Source: Diogma glabrata | Lineage: Eukaryota > Arthropoda > Insecta > Diptera > Cylindrotomidae | Assembly (NCBI GenBank): GCA_963693315.1 | Contig: OY856188.1 | Location: forward strand, 153,817,521-153,881,520 | Length of the DNA stretch: 64,000 nt | Direction of reading: 5' to 3' | In this document: piece after piece, positions 35,201 through 50,200 of the stretch | Numbering within the stretch: position 1 is the stretch's first letter | Layout of the letters: each line of letters begins with the position of its first letter | Program-made: the position numbers and the translations under genes | The notes under the pieces: model-generated | Seen by the model: only the letters and a program-made list of their open reading frames with translations | Told to the model about the DNA's origin: nothing | Database searches by the model: none

Positions 35201-38200
35201 ACGATACCCTTGCTTGCTTCAGTCAATGTTAAAGAATATAAGGTTGAGAATATCTCTTAAGCAGGTTATCCCAGGGTTCTCAAAATTTGGGTTTATTATT
35301 GTTTTTTGGTCTACAGTAATAAAATATGAAAAAAGTTAATTTCAGAGAAACTCTTATTTCAACGATACCCTTGCTTGCTTCAGTCAATGTTAAAGAATAT
35401 AAGGTTGAGAATATCTCTTAAGCAGGTTATCCCAGGATTCTCAAAATTTGGGTTTATTATTGTTTTTTGGTCTACAGTAATAAAATATGAAAAAAATTAA
35501 TTTCAGAGAAACTCTTATTTCAACGATACCCTTGCTTGCTTCAGTCAATGTTAAAGAATATAAGGTTGAGAATATCTCTTAAGCAGGTTATCCCAGGGTT
35601 CTCAAAATTTGGGTTTATTATTGTTTTTTGGTCTACAGTAATAAAATATGAAAAAAATTAATTTCAGAGAAACTCTTATTTCAACGATACCCTTGCTTGC
35701 TTCAGTCAATGTTAAAGAATATAAGGTTGAGAATATCTCTTAAGCAGGTTATCCCAGGGTTCTCAAAATTTGGGTTTATTATTGTTTTTTGGTCTACAGT
35801 AATAAAATATGAAAAAAGTTAATTTCAGAGAAACTCTTATTTCAACGATACCCTTGCTTGCTTCAGTCAATGTTAAAGAATATAAGGTTGAGAATATCTC
35901 TTAAGCAGGTTATCCCAGAGTTCTCAAAATTTGGGTTTATAAGTGTTTTTTGGTCTACAGTAATAAAATATGAAAAAAGTTAATTTCAGAGAAACTCTTA
36001 TTTTAACGATACCCTTGCTTGCTTCAGTCAATGTTAAAGAATATAAGGTTGAGAATATCTCTTAAGCAGGTTATCCCAGGGTTCTCAAAATTTGGGTTTA
36101 TAATTGTTTTTTGGTCTACAGTAATAAAATATGAAAAAAGTTAATTTCAGAGAAACTCTTATTTTAACGATACCCTTGCTTGCTTCAGTCAATGTTAAAG
36201 AATATAAGGTTGAGAATATCTCTTAAGCAGGTTATCCCAGGGTTCTCAAAATTTGGGTTTATTATTGTTTTTTGGTCTACAGTAATAAAATATGAAAAAA
36301 ATTAATTTCAAAGAAACTCTTATTTCAACGATACCCTTGCTTGCTTCAGTCAATATTAAAGAATATAAGGTTGAGAATATCTCTTAAGCAGGTTATCCCA
36401 GGGTTCTCAAAATTTGGGTTTATTATTGTTTTTTGGTCTACAGTAATAAAATATGAAAAAAATTAATTTCAGAGAAACTCTTATTTCAACGATACCCTTG
36501 CTTGCTTCAGTCAATGTTAAAGAATATAAGGTTGAGAATATCTCTTAAGCAGGTTATCCCAGGGTTCTCAAAATTTGGGTTTATTATTGTTTTTTGGTCT
36601 ACAGTAATAAAATATGAACAAAGTTAATTTCAGAGAAACTCTTATTTCAACGATACCCTTGCTTGCTTCAGTCAATGTTAAAGAATATAAGGTTGAGAAT
36701 ATCTCTTAAGCAGGTTATCCCAGGGTTTCTCAAAATTTGGGTTTATTATTGTTTTTTGGTCTACAGTAATAAAATATGAAAAAAGTTAATTTCAGAGAAA
36801 CTCTTATTTCAACGATACCCTTGCTTGCTTCAGTCAATGTTAAAGAATATAAGGTTGAGAATATCTCTTAAGCAGGTTATCCCAGGGTTCTCAAAATTTG
36901 GGTTTATTATTGTTTTTTGGTCTACAGTAATAAAATATGATAAAAATTAATTTCAGAGAAACTCTTATTTCAACGATACCCTTGCTTGCTTCAGTCAATG
37001 TTAAAGAATATAAGGTTGAGAATATCTCTTAAGCAGGTTATCCAGGGTTCTCAAAATTTGCGTTTATTATTGTTTTTTGGTCTACAGTAATAAAATATGA
37101 AAAAAATTAATTTCAGAGAAACTCTTATTTCAACGATACCCTTGCTTGCTTCAGTCAATGTTAAAGAATATAAGGTTGAGAATTTCTCTTAAGCAGGTTA
37201 TCCCAGGGTTCTCAAAATTTGGGTTTATTATTGTTTTTTGGTCTACAGTAATAAAATATGAAAAAAATTAATTTCAGAGAAACTCTTATTTCAACGATAC
37301 CCTTGCTTGCTTCAGTCAATGTTAAAGAATGTTAAAGAATATAAGCAGGTTATCCCAGGGTTCTCAAAATTTGGGTTTATTATTGTTTTTTGGTCTACAG
37401 TAATAAAATATGAAAAAAATTAATTTCAGAGAAACTCTTATTTCAACGATACCCTTGCTTGCTTCAGTCAATGTTAAAGAATATAAGGTTGAGAATATCT
37501 CTTAAGCAGGTTATCCCAGGGTTCTCAAAATTTGGGTTTATTATTGTTTTTTGGTCTACAGTAATAAAATATGAAAAAAATTAATTTCAAAGAAACTCTT
37601 ATTTCAACGATACCCTTGCTTGCTTCAGTCAATGTTAAAGAATATAAGGTTGAGAATATCTCTTAAGCAGGTTATCCCAGGGTTCTCAAAATTTGGGTTT
37701 ATTATTGTTTTTTGGTCTACAGTAATAAAATATGAAAAAAGTTAATTTCAGAGAAACTCTTATTTCAACGATACCCTTGCTTGCTTCAGTCAATGTTAAA
37801 GAATATAAGGTTGAGAATATCTCTTAAGCAGGTTATCCCAGGGTTCTCAAAATTTGGGTTTATTATTGTTTTTTGGTCTACAGTAATAAAATATGAAAAA
37901 AATTAATTTCAAAGAAACTCTTATTTCAACGATACCCTTGCTTGCTTCAGTCAATGTTAAAGAATATAAGGTTGAGAATATCTCTTAAGCAGGTTATCCC
38001 AGGGTTCTCAAAATTTGGGTTTATTATTGTTTTTTGGTCTACAGTAATAAAATATGAAAAAAGTTAATTTCAGAGAAACTCTTATTTCAACGATACCCTT
38101 GCTTGCTTCAGTCAATGTTAAAGAATATAAGGTTGAGAATATCTCTTAAGCAGGTTATCCCAGGGTTCTCAAAATTTGGGTTTATTATTGTTTTTTGGTC

Positions 38201-41200
38201 TACAGTAATAAAATATGAAAAAAATTAATTTCAGAGAAACTCTTATTTCAACGATACCCTTGCTTGCTTCAGTCAATGTTAAAGAATATAAGGTTGAGAA
38301 TATCTCTTAAGCAGGTTATCCCAGGGTTCTCAAAATTTGGGTTTATTATTGTTTTTTGGTCTACAGTAATAAAATATGAAAAAAATTAATTTCAGAGAAA
38401 TTCTTATTTCAACGATACCCTTGCTTGCTTCAGTCAATGTTAAAGAATATAAGGTTGAGAATATCTCTTAAGCAGGTTATCCCAGGGTTCTCAAAACTTG
38501 GGTTTATTATTGTTTTTTGGTCTACAGTAATAAAATATGAAAAAAATTAATTTCAGAGAAACTCTTATTTCAACGATACCCTTGCTTGCTTCAGTCAATG
38601 TTAAAGAATATAAGGTTGAGAATATCTCTTAAGCAGGTTATCCCAGGGTTCTCAAAATTTGGGTTTATAATTGTTTTTTGGTCTACAGTAATAAAATATG
38701 AAAAAAGTTAATTTCAGAGAAACTCTTATTTTAACGATACCCTTGCTTGCTTCAGTCAATGTTAAAGAATATAAGGTTGAGAATATCTCTTAAGCAGGTT
38801 ATCCCAGGGTTTTCAAAATTTGGGTTTATTATTGTTTTTTGGTCTACAGTAATAGAATATGAAAAAAATTAATTTCAAAGAAACTCTTATTTCAACGATA
38901 CCCTTGCTTGCTTCAGTCAATGTTAAAGAATATAAGGTTGAGAATATCTCTTAAGCAGGTTATCCCAGGGTTCTCAAAATTTGGGTTTATTATTGTTTTT
39001 TGGTCTACAGTAATAAAATATGAAAAAAGTTAATTTCAGAGAAACTCTTATTGCAACGATACCCTTGCTTGCTTCAGTCAATGTTAAAGAATATAAGGTT
39101 GAGAATATCTCTTAAGCAGGTTATCCCAGGGTTCTCAAAATTTGGGTTTATTATTGTTTTTTGGTCTACAGTAATAAAATATGAAAAAAATTAATTTCAA
39201 AGAAACTCTTATTTCAACGATACCCTTGCTTGCTTCAGTCAATGTTAAAGAATATAAGGTTGAGAATATCTCTTAAGCAGGTTATCCCAGGGTTCTCAAA
39301 ATTTGGGTTTATAATTGTTTTTTGGTCTACAGTAATAAAATATGAAAAAAGTTAATTTCAGAGAAACTCTTATTTCAACGATACCCTTGCTTGCTTCAGT
39401 CAATGTTAAAGAATATAAGGTTGAGAATATCTCTTAAGCAGGTTATCCCAGGGTTCTCAAAATTTGGGTTTATAATTGTTTTTTGGTCTACAGTAATAAA
39501 ATATGAAAAAAAATAATTTCAGAGAAACTCTTATTTCAACGATACCCTTGCTTGCTTCAGTCAATGTGAAAGAATATAAGGTTGAGAATATCTCTTAAGC
39601 AGGTTATCCCAGGGTTCTCAAAATTTGGGTTTATTATTGTTTTTTGGTCTACAGTAATAATAATTGAACAAAGTTAATTTCAGAGAAACTCTTATTTCAA
39701 CGATACCCTTGCTTGCTTCAGTCAATGTTAAAGAATATAAGGTTGAGAATATCTCTTAAGCAGGTTATCCCAGGGTTCTCAAAATTTTAGTTTATTATTG
39801 TTTTTTGGTCTACAGTAATAAAATATGAAAAAAATTAATTTCAGAGAAACTCTTATTTCAACGATACCCTTGCTTGCTTCAGTCAATGTTAAAGAATATA
39901 AGGTTGAGAATATCTCTTAAGCAGGTTATCCCAGGGTTCTCAAAATTTGGGTTTATTATTGTTTTTTGGTCTACAGTAATAAAATATGAAAAAAGTTAAT
40001 TTCAGAGAAACTCTTATTTCAACGATACCCTTGCTTGCTTCAGTCAATGTTAAAGAATATAAGGTTGAGAATATCTCTTAAGCAGGTTATCCCAGGGTTC
40101 TCAAAATTTGGGTTTATTATTGTGTTTTGGTCTACAGTAATAAAATATGAAAAAAATTAATTTCAGAGAAACTCTTATTTCAACGATACCCTTGCTTGCT
40201 TCAGTCAATGTTAAAGAATATAAGGTTGAGAATATCTCTTAAGCAGGTTATCCCAGGGTTCTCAAAATTTGGGTTTATTATTGTTTTTTGGTCTACAGTA
40301 ATAAAATATGAAAAAAATTAATTTCAGAGAAACTCTTATTTCAACGATACCCTTGCTTGCTTCAGTCAATGTTAAAGAATATAAGGTTGAGAATATCTCT
40401 TAAGCAGGTTATCCCAGGGTTCTCAAAATTTGGGTTTATTATTGTTTTTTGGTCTACAGTAATAAAATATGAAAAAAATTAATTTCAGAGAAACTCTTAT
40501 TTCAACGATACCCTTGCTTGCTTCAGTCAATGTTAAAGAATATAAGGTTGAGAATATCTCTTAAGCAGGTTATCCCAGGGTTCTCAAAATTTGGGTTTAT
40601 AATTGTTTTTTGGTCTACAGTAATAAAATATGAAAAAAATTAATTTCAGAGAAACTCTTATTTCAACGATACCCTTGCTTGCTTCAGTCAATGTTAAAGA
40701 ATATAAGGTTGAGAATATCTCTTAAGCAGGTTATCCCAGGGTTCTCAAAATTTGGGTTTATTATTGTTTTTTGGTCTACAGTAATAAAATATGAAAAAAT
40801 TAATTTCAGAGAAACTCTTATTTCAACGATACCCTTGCTTGCTTCAGTCAATGTTAAAGAATATAAGGTTGAGAATATCTCTTAAGCAGGTTATCCCAGG
40901 GTTCTCAAAATTTGGGTTTATTATTGTTTTTTGGTCTACAGTTATAAAATATGAAAAAAATTAATTTCAAAGAAACTCTTATTTCAACGATACCCTTGCT
41001 TGCTTCAGTCAATGTTAAAGAATATAAGGTTGAGAATATCTCTTAAGCAGGTTATCCCAGGGTTCTCAAAATTTGGGTTTATTATTGTTTTTTGGTCTAC
41101 AGTAATAAAATATGAAAAAAATTAATTTCAGAGAAACTCTTATTTCAACGATACCCTTGCTTGCTTCAGTCAATGTTAAAGAATATAAGGTTGAGAATAT

Positions 41201-44200
41201 CTCTTAAGCAGGTTATCCCAGGGTTCTCAAAATTTGGGTTTATTATTGTTTTTTGGTCTACAGTAATAAAATATGAAAAAAATTAATTTCAGAGAAACTC
41301 TTATTTCAACGATACCCTTGCTTGCTTCAGTCAATGTTAAAGAATATAAGGTTGAGAATATCTCTTAAGCAGGTTATCCCAGGGTTCTCAAAATTTGGGT
41401 TTATTATTGTTTTTTGGTCTACAGTAATAAAATATGAAAAAAGTTAATTTCAGAGAAACTCTTATTTCAACGATACCCTTGCTTGCTTCAGTCAATGTTA
41501 AAGAATATAAGGTTGAGAATATCTCTTAAGCAGGTTATCCCAGGGTTCTCAAAATTTGGGTTTATTATTGTTTTTTGGTCTACAGTAATAAAATATGAAC
41601 AAAGTTAATTTCAGAGAAACTCTTATTTCAACGATACCCTTGCTTGCTTCAGTCAATGTTAAAGAATATAAGGTTGAGAATATCTCTTAAGCAGGTTATC
41701 CCAGGGTTCTCAAAATTTGGGTTTATTATTGTTTTTTGGTCTACAGTAATAAAATATGAAAAAAATTAATTTCAGAGAAACTCTTATTTCAACGATACCC
41801 TTGCTTGCTTCAGTCAATGTTAAAGAATATAAGGTTGAGAATATCTCTTAAGCAGGTTATCCCAGGGTTCTCAAAATTTGGGTTTATTATTGTTTTTTGG
41901 TCTACAGTAATAAAATATGAAAAAAATTAATTTCAGAGAAACTCTTATTTCAACGATACCCTTGCTTGCTTCAGTCAATGTTAAAGAATATAAGGTTGAG
42001 AATATCTCTTAAGCAGGTTATCCCAGGGTTCTCAAAATTTTAGTTTATTATTGTTTTTTGGTCTACAGTAATAAAATATGAAAAAAATTAATTTCAAAGA
42101 AACTCTTATTTCAACGATACCCTTGCTTGCTTCAGTCAATGTTAAAGAATATAAGGTTGAGAATATCTCTTAAGCAGGTTATCCCAGGGTTCTCAAAATT
42201 TGGGTTTATTATTGTTTTTTGGTCTACAGTAATAAAATATGAAAAAAGTTAATTTCAGAGAAACTCTTATTTCAACGATACCCTTGCTTGCTTCAGTCAA
42301 TGTTAAAGAATATAAGGTTGAGAATATCTCTTAAGCAGGTTATCCCAGGGTTCTCAAAATTTGGGTTTATTATTGTTTTTTGGTCTACAGTAATAAAATA
42401 TGAAAAAAATTAATTTCAGAGAAACTCTTATTTCAACGATACCCTTGCTTGCTTCAGTCAATGTTAAAGAATATAAGGTTGAGAATATCTCTTAAGCAGG
42501 TTATCCCAGGGTTCTCAAAATTTGGGTTTATTATTGTTTTTTGGTCTACAGTAATAAAATATGAAAAAAATTAATTTCAGAGAAACTCTTATTTCAACGA
42601 TACCCTTGCTTGCTTCAGTCAATGTTAAAGAATATAAGGTTGAGAATATCTCTTAAGCAGGTTATCCCAGGGTTCTCAAAATTTGGGTTTATTATTGTTT
42701 TTTGGTCTACAGTAATAAAATATGAAAAAAATTAATTTCAGAGAAACTCTTATTTCAACGATACCCTTGCTTGCTTCAGTCAATGTTAAAGAATATAAGG
42801 TTGAGAATATCTCTTAAGCAGGTTATCCTAGGGTTCTCAAAATTTGGGTTTATTATTGTTTTTTGGTCTACAGTAATAAAATATGAAAAAAATTAATTTC
42901 AGAGAAACTCTTATTTCAACGATACCCTTGCTTGCTTCAGTCAATGTTAAAGAATATAAGGTTGAGAATATCTCTTAAGCAGGTAATCCCAGGGTTCTCA
43001 AAATTTGGGTTTATAATTGTTTTTTGGTCTACAGTAATAAAATATGAAAAAAATTAATTTCAGAGAAACTCTTATTTCAACGATACCCTTGCTTGCTTCA
43101 GTCAATGTTAAAGAATATAAGGTTGAGAATATCTCTTAAGCAGGTTATCCCAGGGTTCTCAAAATTTGGGTTTATTATTGTTTTTTGGTCTACAGTAATA
43201 AAATATGAAAAAAGTTAATTTCAGAGAAACTCTTATTTCAACGATACCCTTGCTTGCTTCAGTCAATGTTAAAGAATATAAGGTTGAGAATATCTCTTAA
43301 GCAGGTTATCCCAGGGTTCTCAAAATTTGGGTTTATTATTGTGTTTTGGTCTACAGTAATAAAATATGAAAAAAGTTAATATCAGAGAAACTCTTATTTT
43401 AACGATACCCTTGCTTGCTTCAGTCAATGTTAAAGAATATAAGGTTGAGAATATCTCTTAAGCAGGCTATCCCAGGGTTCTCAAAATTTGGGTTTATTAT
43501 TGTTTTTTGGTCTACAGTAATAAAATATGAAAAAAATTAATTTCAAAGAAACTCTTATTTCAACGATACCCTTGCTTGCTTCAGTCAATGTTAAAGAATA
43601 TAAGGTTGAGAATATCTCTTAAGCAGGTTATCCCAGGGTTCTCAAAATTTAGGTTTATTATTGTTTTTTGGTCTACAGTAATAAAATATGAACAAAAATT
43701 AATTTCAGAGAAACTCTTATTTCAACGATACCCTTGCTTGCTTCAGTCAATGTTAAAGAATATAAGGTTGAGAATATCTCTTAAGCAGGTTATCCCAGGC
43801 TTCTCAAAATTTGGGTTTATTATTGTTTTTTGGTCTACAGTAATAAAATATGAAAAAAATTAATTTCAGAGAAACTCTTATTTCAACGATACCCTTGCTT
43901 GCTTCAGTCAATGTTAAAGAATATAAGGTTGAGAATATCTCTTAAGCAGGTTATCCCAGGGTTCTCAAAATTTGGGTTTATAATTGTTTTTTGGTCTACA
44001 GTAATAAAATATGAAAAAAATTAATTTCAGAGAAACTCTTATTTCAACGATACCCTTGCTTGCTTCAGTCAATGTTAAAGAATATAAGGTTGAGAATATC
44101 TCTTAAGCAGGTTATCCCAGGGTTCTCAAAATTTGGGTTTATTAATTTTTTTTGGTCTACAGTAATAAAATATGAAAAAAGTTAATTTCAGAGAAACTCT

Positions 44201-47200
44201 TATTTCAACGATACCCTTGCTTGCTTCAGTCAATGTTAAAGAATATAAGGTTGAGAATATCTCTTAAGCAGGTTATCCCAGGGTTCTCAAAATTTGGGTT
44301 TATTATTGTTTTTTGGTCTACAGTAATAAAATATGAAAAAAATTAATTTCAAAGAAACTCTTATTTCAACGATACCCTTGCTTGCTTCAGTCAATGTTAA
44401 AGAATATAAGGTTGAGAATATCTCTTAAGCAGGTTATCCCAGGGTTCTCAAAATTTGGGTTTATTATTGTTTTTTGGTCTAAAGTAATAAAATATGAAAA
44501 AAGTTAATTTCAGAGAAACTCTTATTTCAACGATACCCTTGCTTGCTTCAGTCAATGTTAAAGAATATAAGGTTGAGAATATCTCTTAAGCAGGTTATCC
44601 CAGGGTTCTCAAAATTTGGGTTTATTATTGTTTTTTGGTCTACAGTAATAAAATATGAAAAAAATTAATTTCAGAGAAACTCTTATTTCAACGATACCCT
44701 TGCTTGCTTCAGTCAATGTTAAAGAATATAAGGTTGAGAATATCTCTTAAGCAGGTTATCCCAGGGTTCTCAAAATTTGGGTTTATTATTGTTTTTTGGT
44801 CAACAGTAATAAAATATGAAAAAAATTAATTACAGTGAAACTCTTATTTCAACGATACCCTTGCTTGCTTCAGTCAATGTTAAAGAATATAAGGTTGAGA
44901 ATATCTCTTAAGCAGGTTATCCCAGGGTTCTCAAAATTTGGGTTTATTATTGTTTTTTGGTCTACAGTAATAAAATATGAAAAAAATTAATTTCAGAGAA
45001 ACTCTTATTTCAACGATACCCTTGCTTGCTTCAGTCAATGTTAAAGAATATAAGGTTGAGAATATCTCTTAAGCAGGTTATCCCAGGGTTCTCAAAATTT
45101 GGGTTTATAATTGTTTTTTGGTCTACAGTAATAAAATATGAAAAAAATTAATTTCAGAGAAACTCTTATTTCAACGATACCCTTGCTTGCTTCAGTCAAT
45201 GTTAAAGAATATAAGGTTGAGAATATCTCTTAAGCAGGTTATCCCAGGGTTCTCAAAATTTGGGTTTATTATTGTTTTTTGGTCTACGGTAATAAAATAT
45301 GAAAAAAATTAATTTCAGAGAAACTCTTATTTCAACGATACCCTTGCTTGCTTCAGTCAATGTTAAAGAATATAAGGTTGAGAATATCTCTTAAGCAGGT
45401 TATCCCAGGGTTCTCAAAATTTGGGTTTATTATTGTTTTTTGGTCTACAGTAATAAAATATGAAAAAAATTAATTTCAAAGAAACTCTTATTTCAACGAT
45501 ACCCTTGCTTGCTTCAGTCAATGTTAAAGAACATAAGGTTGAGAATATCTCTTAAGCAGGTTATCCCAGGGTTCTAAAAATTTGGGTTTATTATTGTTTT
45601 TTGGTCTACAGTAATAAAATATGAAAAAAGTTAATTTCAGAGAAACTCTTATTTCAACGATACCCTTGCTTGCTTCAGTCAATGTTAAAGAATATAAGGT
45701 TGAGAATATCTCTTAAGCAGGTTATCCCAGGGTTCTAAAAATTTGGGTTTATTATTGTTTTTTGGTCTACAGTAATAAAATATGAAAAAAGTTAATTTCA
45801 GAGAAACTCTTATTTCAACGATACCCTTGCTTGCTTCAGTCAATGTTAAAGAATATAAGGTTGAGAATATCTCTTAAGCAGGTTATCCCAGGGTTCTCAA
45901 AATTTGGGTTTATTATTGTTTTTTGGTCTACAGTAATAAAATATGAAAAAAATTAATTTCAGAGAAACTCTTATTTCAACGATACCCTTGCTTGCTTCAG
46001 TCAAGGTTAAAGAATATAAGGTTGAGAATATCTCTTAAGCAGGTTATCCCAGGGTTCTCAAAATTTGGGTTTATTATTGTTTTTTGGTCTACAGTAATAA
46101 AATATGAACAAAGTTAATTTCAGAGAAACTCTTATTTCAACGATACCCTTGCTTGCTTCAGTCAAGGTTAAAGAATATAAGGTTGAGAATATCTCTTAAG
46201 CAGGTTATCCCAGGGTTCTCAAAATTTGGGTTTATTATTGTTTTTTGGTCTACAGTAATAAAATATGAAAAAAATTAATTTCAGAGAAACTCTTATTTCA
46301 ACGATACCCTTGCTTGCTTCAGTCAATGTTAAAGAATATAAGGTTGAGAATATCTCTTAAGCAGGTTATCCCAGGGTTCTCAAAATTTGGGTTTATTATT
46401 GTTTTTTGGTCTACAGTAATAAAATATGAAAAAAATTAATTTCAGAGAAACTCTTATTTCAACGATACCCTTGCTTGCTTCAGTCAATGTTAAAGAATAT
46501 AAGGTTGAGAATATCTCTTAAGCAGGTTATCCCAGGGTTCTCAAAATTTGGGTTTATTATTGTTTTTTGGTCTACAGTAATAAAATATGAAAAAAGTTAA
46601 TTTCAGAGAAACTCTTATTTTAACGATACCCTTGCTTGCTTCAGTCAATGTTAAAGAATATAAGGTTGAGAATATCTCTTAAGCAGGTTATCCCAGGGTT
46701 CTCAAAATTTGGGTTTATTATTGTTTTTTGGTCTACAGTAATAAAATATGAAAAAAATTTATTTCAAAGAAACTCTTATTTCAACGATACCCTTGCTTGC
46801 TTCAGTCAATGTTAAAGAATATAAGGTTGAGAATATCTCTTAAGCAGGTTATCCCAGGGTTCTCAAAATTTTGGTTTATTATTGTTTTTTGGTCTACAGT
46901 AATAAAATATGAAAAAAGTTAATTTCAGAGAAACTCTTATTTCAACGATACCCTTGCTTGCTTCAGTCAATGTTAAAGAATATAAGGTTGAGAATATCTC
47001 TTAAGCAGGTTATCCCAGGGTTCTCAAAATTTGGGTTTATTATTGTTTTTTGGTCTACAGTAATAAAATATGAAAAAAATTAATTTCAGAGAAACTCTTA
47101 TTTCAACGATACCCTTGCTTGCTTCAGTCAATGTTAAAGAATATAAGGTTGAGAATATCTCTTAAGCAGGTTATCCCAGGGTTCTCAAAATTTGGGTTTA

Positions 47201-50200
47201 TTATTGTTTTTTGGTCTACAGTAATAAAATATGAAAAAAATTAATTTCAGAGAAACTCTTATTTGAACGATACCCTTGCTTGCTTCAGTCAATGTTAAAG
47301 AATATAAGGTTGAGAATATCTCTTAAGCAGGTTATCCCAGGGTTCTCAAAATTTGGGTTTATAATTGTTTTTTGGTCAACAGTAATAAAATATGAAAAAA
47401 ATTAATTTCAGAGAAACTCTTATTTCAACGATACCCTTGCTTGCTTCAGTCAATGTTAAAGAATATAAGGTTGAGAATATCTCTTAAGCAGGTTATCCCG
47501 GGGTTCTCAAAATTTTAGTTTATTATTGTTTTTTGGTCTACAGTAATAAAATATGAAAAAAATTAATTTCAGAGAAACTCTTATTTCAACGATACCCTTG
47601 CTTGCTTCAGTCAATGTTAAAGAATATAAGGTTGAGAATATCTCTTAAGCAGGTTATCCCAGGGTTCTCAAAATTTGGGTTTATTATTGTTTTTTGGTCT
47701 ACAGTAATAAAATATGAAAAAAATTAATTTCAGAGAAACTCTTATTTCAACGATACCCTTGCTTGCTTCAGTCAATGTTAAAGAATATAAGGTTGAGAAT
47801 ATCTCTTAAGCAGGTTATCCCAGGGTTCTCAAAATTTGGGTTTATTATTGTTTTTTGGTCTACAGTAATAAAATATGAAAAAAATTAATTTCAAAGAAAC
47901 TCTTATTTCAACGATACCCTTGCTTGCTTCAGTCAATGTTAAAGAATATAAGGTTGAGAATATCTCTTAAGCAGGTTATCCCAGGGTTCTCAAAATTTGG
48001 GTTTATAATTGTTTTTTGGTCTACAGTAATAAAATATGAAAAAAATTAATTTCAGAGAAACTCTTATTTCAACGATACCCTTGCTTGCTTCAGTCAATGT
48101 TAAAGAATATAAGGTTGAGAATATCTCTTAAGCAGGTTATCCCAGGGTTCTCAAAGTTTGGGTTTATTATTGTTTTTTGGTCTACAGTAATAAAATATGA
48201 AAAAAATTAATTTCAAAGAAACTCTTATTTCAACGATACCCTTGCTTGCTTCAGTCAATGTTAAAGAATATAAGGTTGAGAATATCTCTTAAGCAGGTTA
48301 TCCCAGGGTTCTCAAAATTTGGGTTTATTATTGTTTTTTGGTCTACAGTAATAAAATATGAAAAAAATTTATTTCAAAGAAACTCTTATTTCAACGATAC
48401 CCTTGCTTGCTTCAGTCAATGTTAAAGAATATAAGGTTGAGAATATCTCTTAAGCAGGTTATCCCAGGGTTCTCAAAATTTGGGTTTATAATTGTTTTTT
48501 GGTCTACAGTAATAAAATATGAAAAAAATTAATTTCAGAGAAACTCTTATTTCAACGATACCCTTGCTTGCTTCAGTCAATGTTAAAGAATATAAGGTTG
48601 AGAATATCTCTTAAGCAGGTTATCCCAGGGTTCTCAAAATTTGGGTTTATTATTGTTTTTTGGTCTACAGTAATAAAATATGAAAAAACTTAATTTCAGA
48701 GAAACTCTTATTTCAACGATACCCTTGCTTGCTTCAGTCAATGTTAAAGAATATAAGGTTGAGAATATCTCTTAAGCAGGTTATCCCAGGGTTCTCAAAA
48801 TTTGGGTTTATTATTGTTTTTCGGTCTACAGTAATAAAATATGAAAAAAATTAATTTCAGAGAAACTCTTATTTCAACGATACCCTTGCTTGCTTCAGTC
48901 AATGTTAAAGAATATAAGGTTGAGAATATCTCTTAAGCAGGTTATCCCAGGGTTCTCAAAATTTGGGTTTATTATTGTTTTTTGGTCTACAGTAATAAAA
49001 TATGAAAAAAATTAATTTCAGAGAAACTCTTATTTCAACGATACCCTTGCTTGCTTCAGTCAATGTTAAAGAATATAAGGTTGAGAATATCTCTTAAGCA
49101 GGTTATCCCAGGGTTCTCAAAATTTGGGTTTATTATTGTTTTTTGGTCTACAGTAATAAAATATGAAAAAAATTAATTTCAGAGAAACTCTTATTTCAAC
49201 GATACCCTTGCTTGCTTCAGTCAATGTTAAAGAATATAAGGTTGAGAATATCTCTTAAGCAGGTTATCCCAGGGTTCTCAAAATTTGGGTTTATTATTGT
49301 TTTTTGGTCTACAGTAATAAAATATGAAAAAAATTAATTTCAGAGAAACTCTTATTTCAACGATACCCTTGCTTGCTTCAGTCAATGTTAAAGAATATAA
49401 GGTTGAGAATATCTCTTAAGCAGGTTATCCCAGGGTTCTCAAAATTTGGGTTTATTATTGTTTTTTGGTCTACAGTAATAAAATATGAAAAAAATTAATT
49501 TCAAAGAAACTCTTATTTCAACGATACCCTTGCTTGCTTCAGTCAATGTTAAAGAATATAAGGTTGAGAATATCTCTTAAGCAGGTTATCCCAGGGTTCT
49601 CAAAATTTGGGTTTATAATTGTTTTTTGGTCTACAGTAATAAAATATGAAAAAAATTAATTTCAGAGAAACTCTTATTTCAACGATACCCTTGCTTGCTT
49701 CAGTCAATGTTAAAGAATATAAGGTTGAGAATATCTCTTAAGCAGGTTATCCCAGGGTTCTCAAAATTTGGGTTTATTATTGTTTTTTGGTCTACAGTAA
49801 TAAAATATGAAAAAAATTAATTTCAGAGAAACTCTTATTTCAACGATACCCTTGCTTGCTTCAGTCAATGTTAAAGAATATAAGGTTGAGAATATCTCTT
49901 AAGCAGGTTATCCCAGGGTTCTCAAAATTTGGGTTTATTATTGTTTTTTGGTCTACAGTAATAAAATATGAAAAAAATTAATTTCAGAGAAACTCTTATT
50001 TCAACGATACCCTTGCTTGCTTCAGTCAATGTTAAAGAATATAAGGTTGAGAATATCTCTTAAGCAGGTTATCCCAGGGTTCTCAAAATTTGGGTTTATT
50101 ATTGTTTTTTGGTCTACAGTAATAAAATATGAAAAAAATTAATTTCAGAGAAACTCTTATTTCAACGATACCCTTGCTTGCTTCAGTCAATGTTAAAGAA

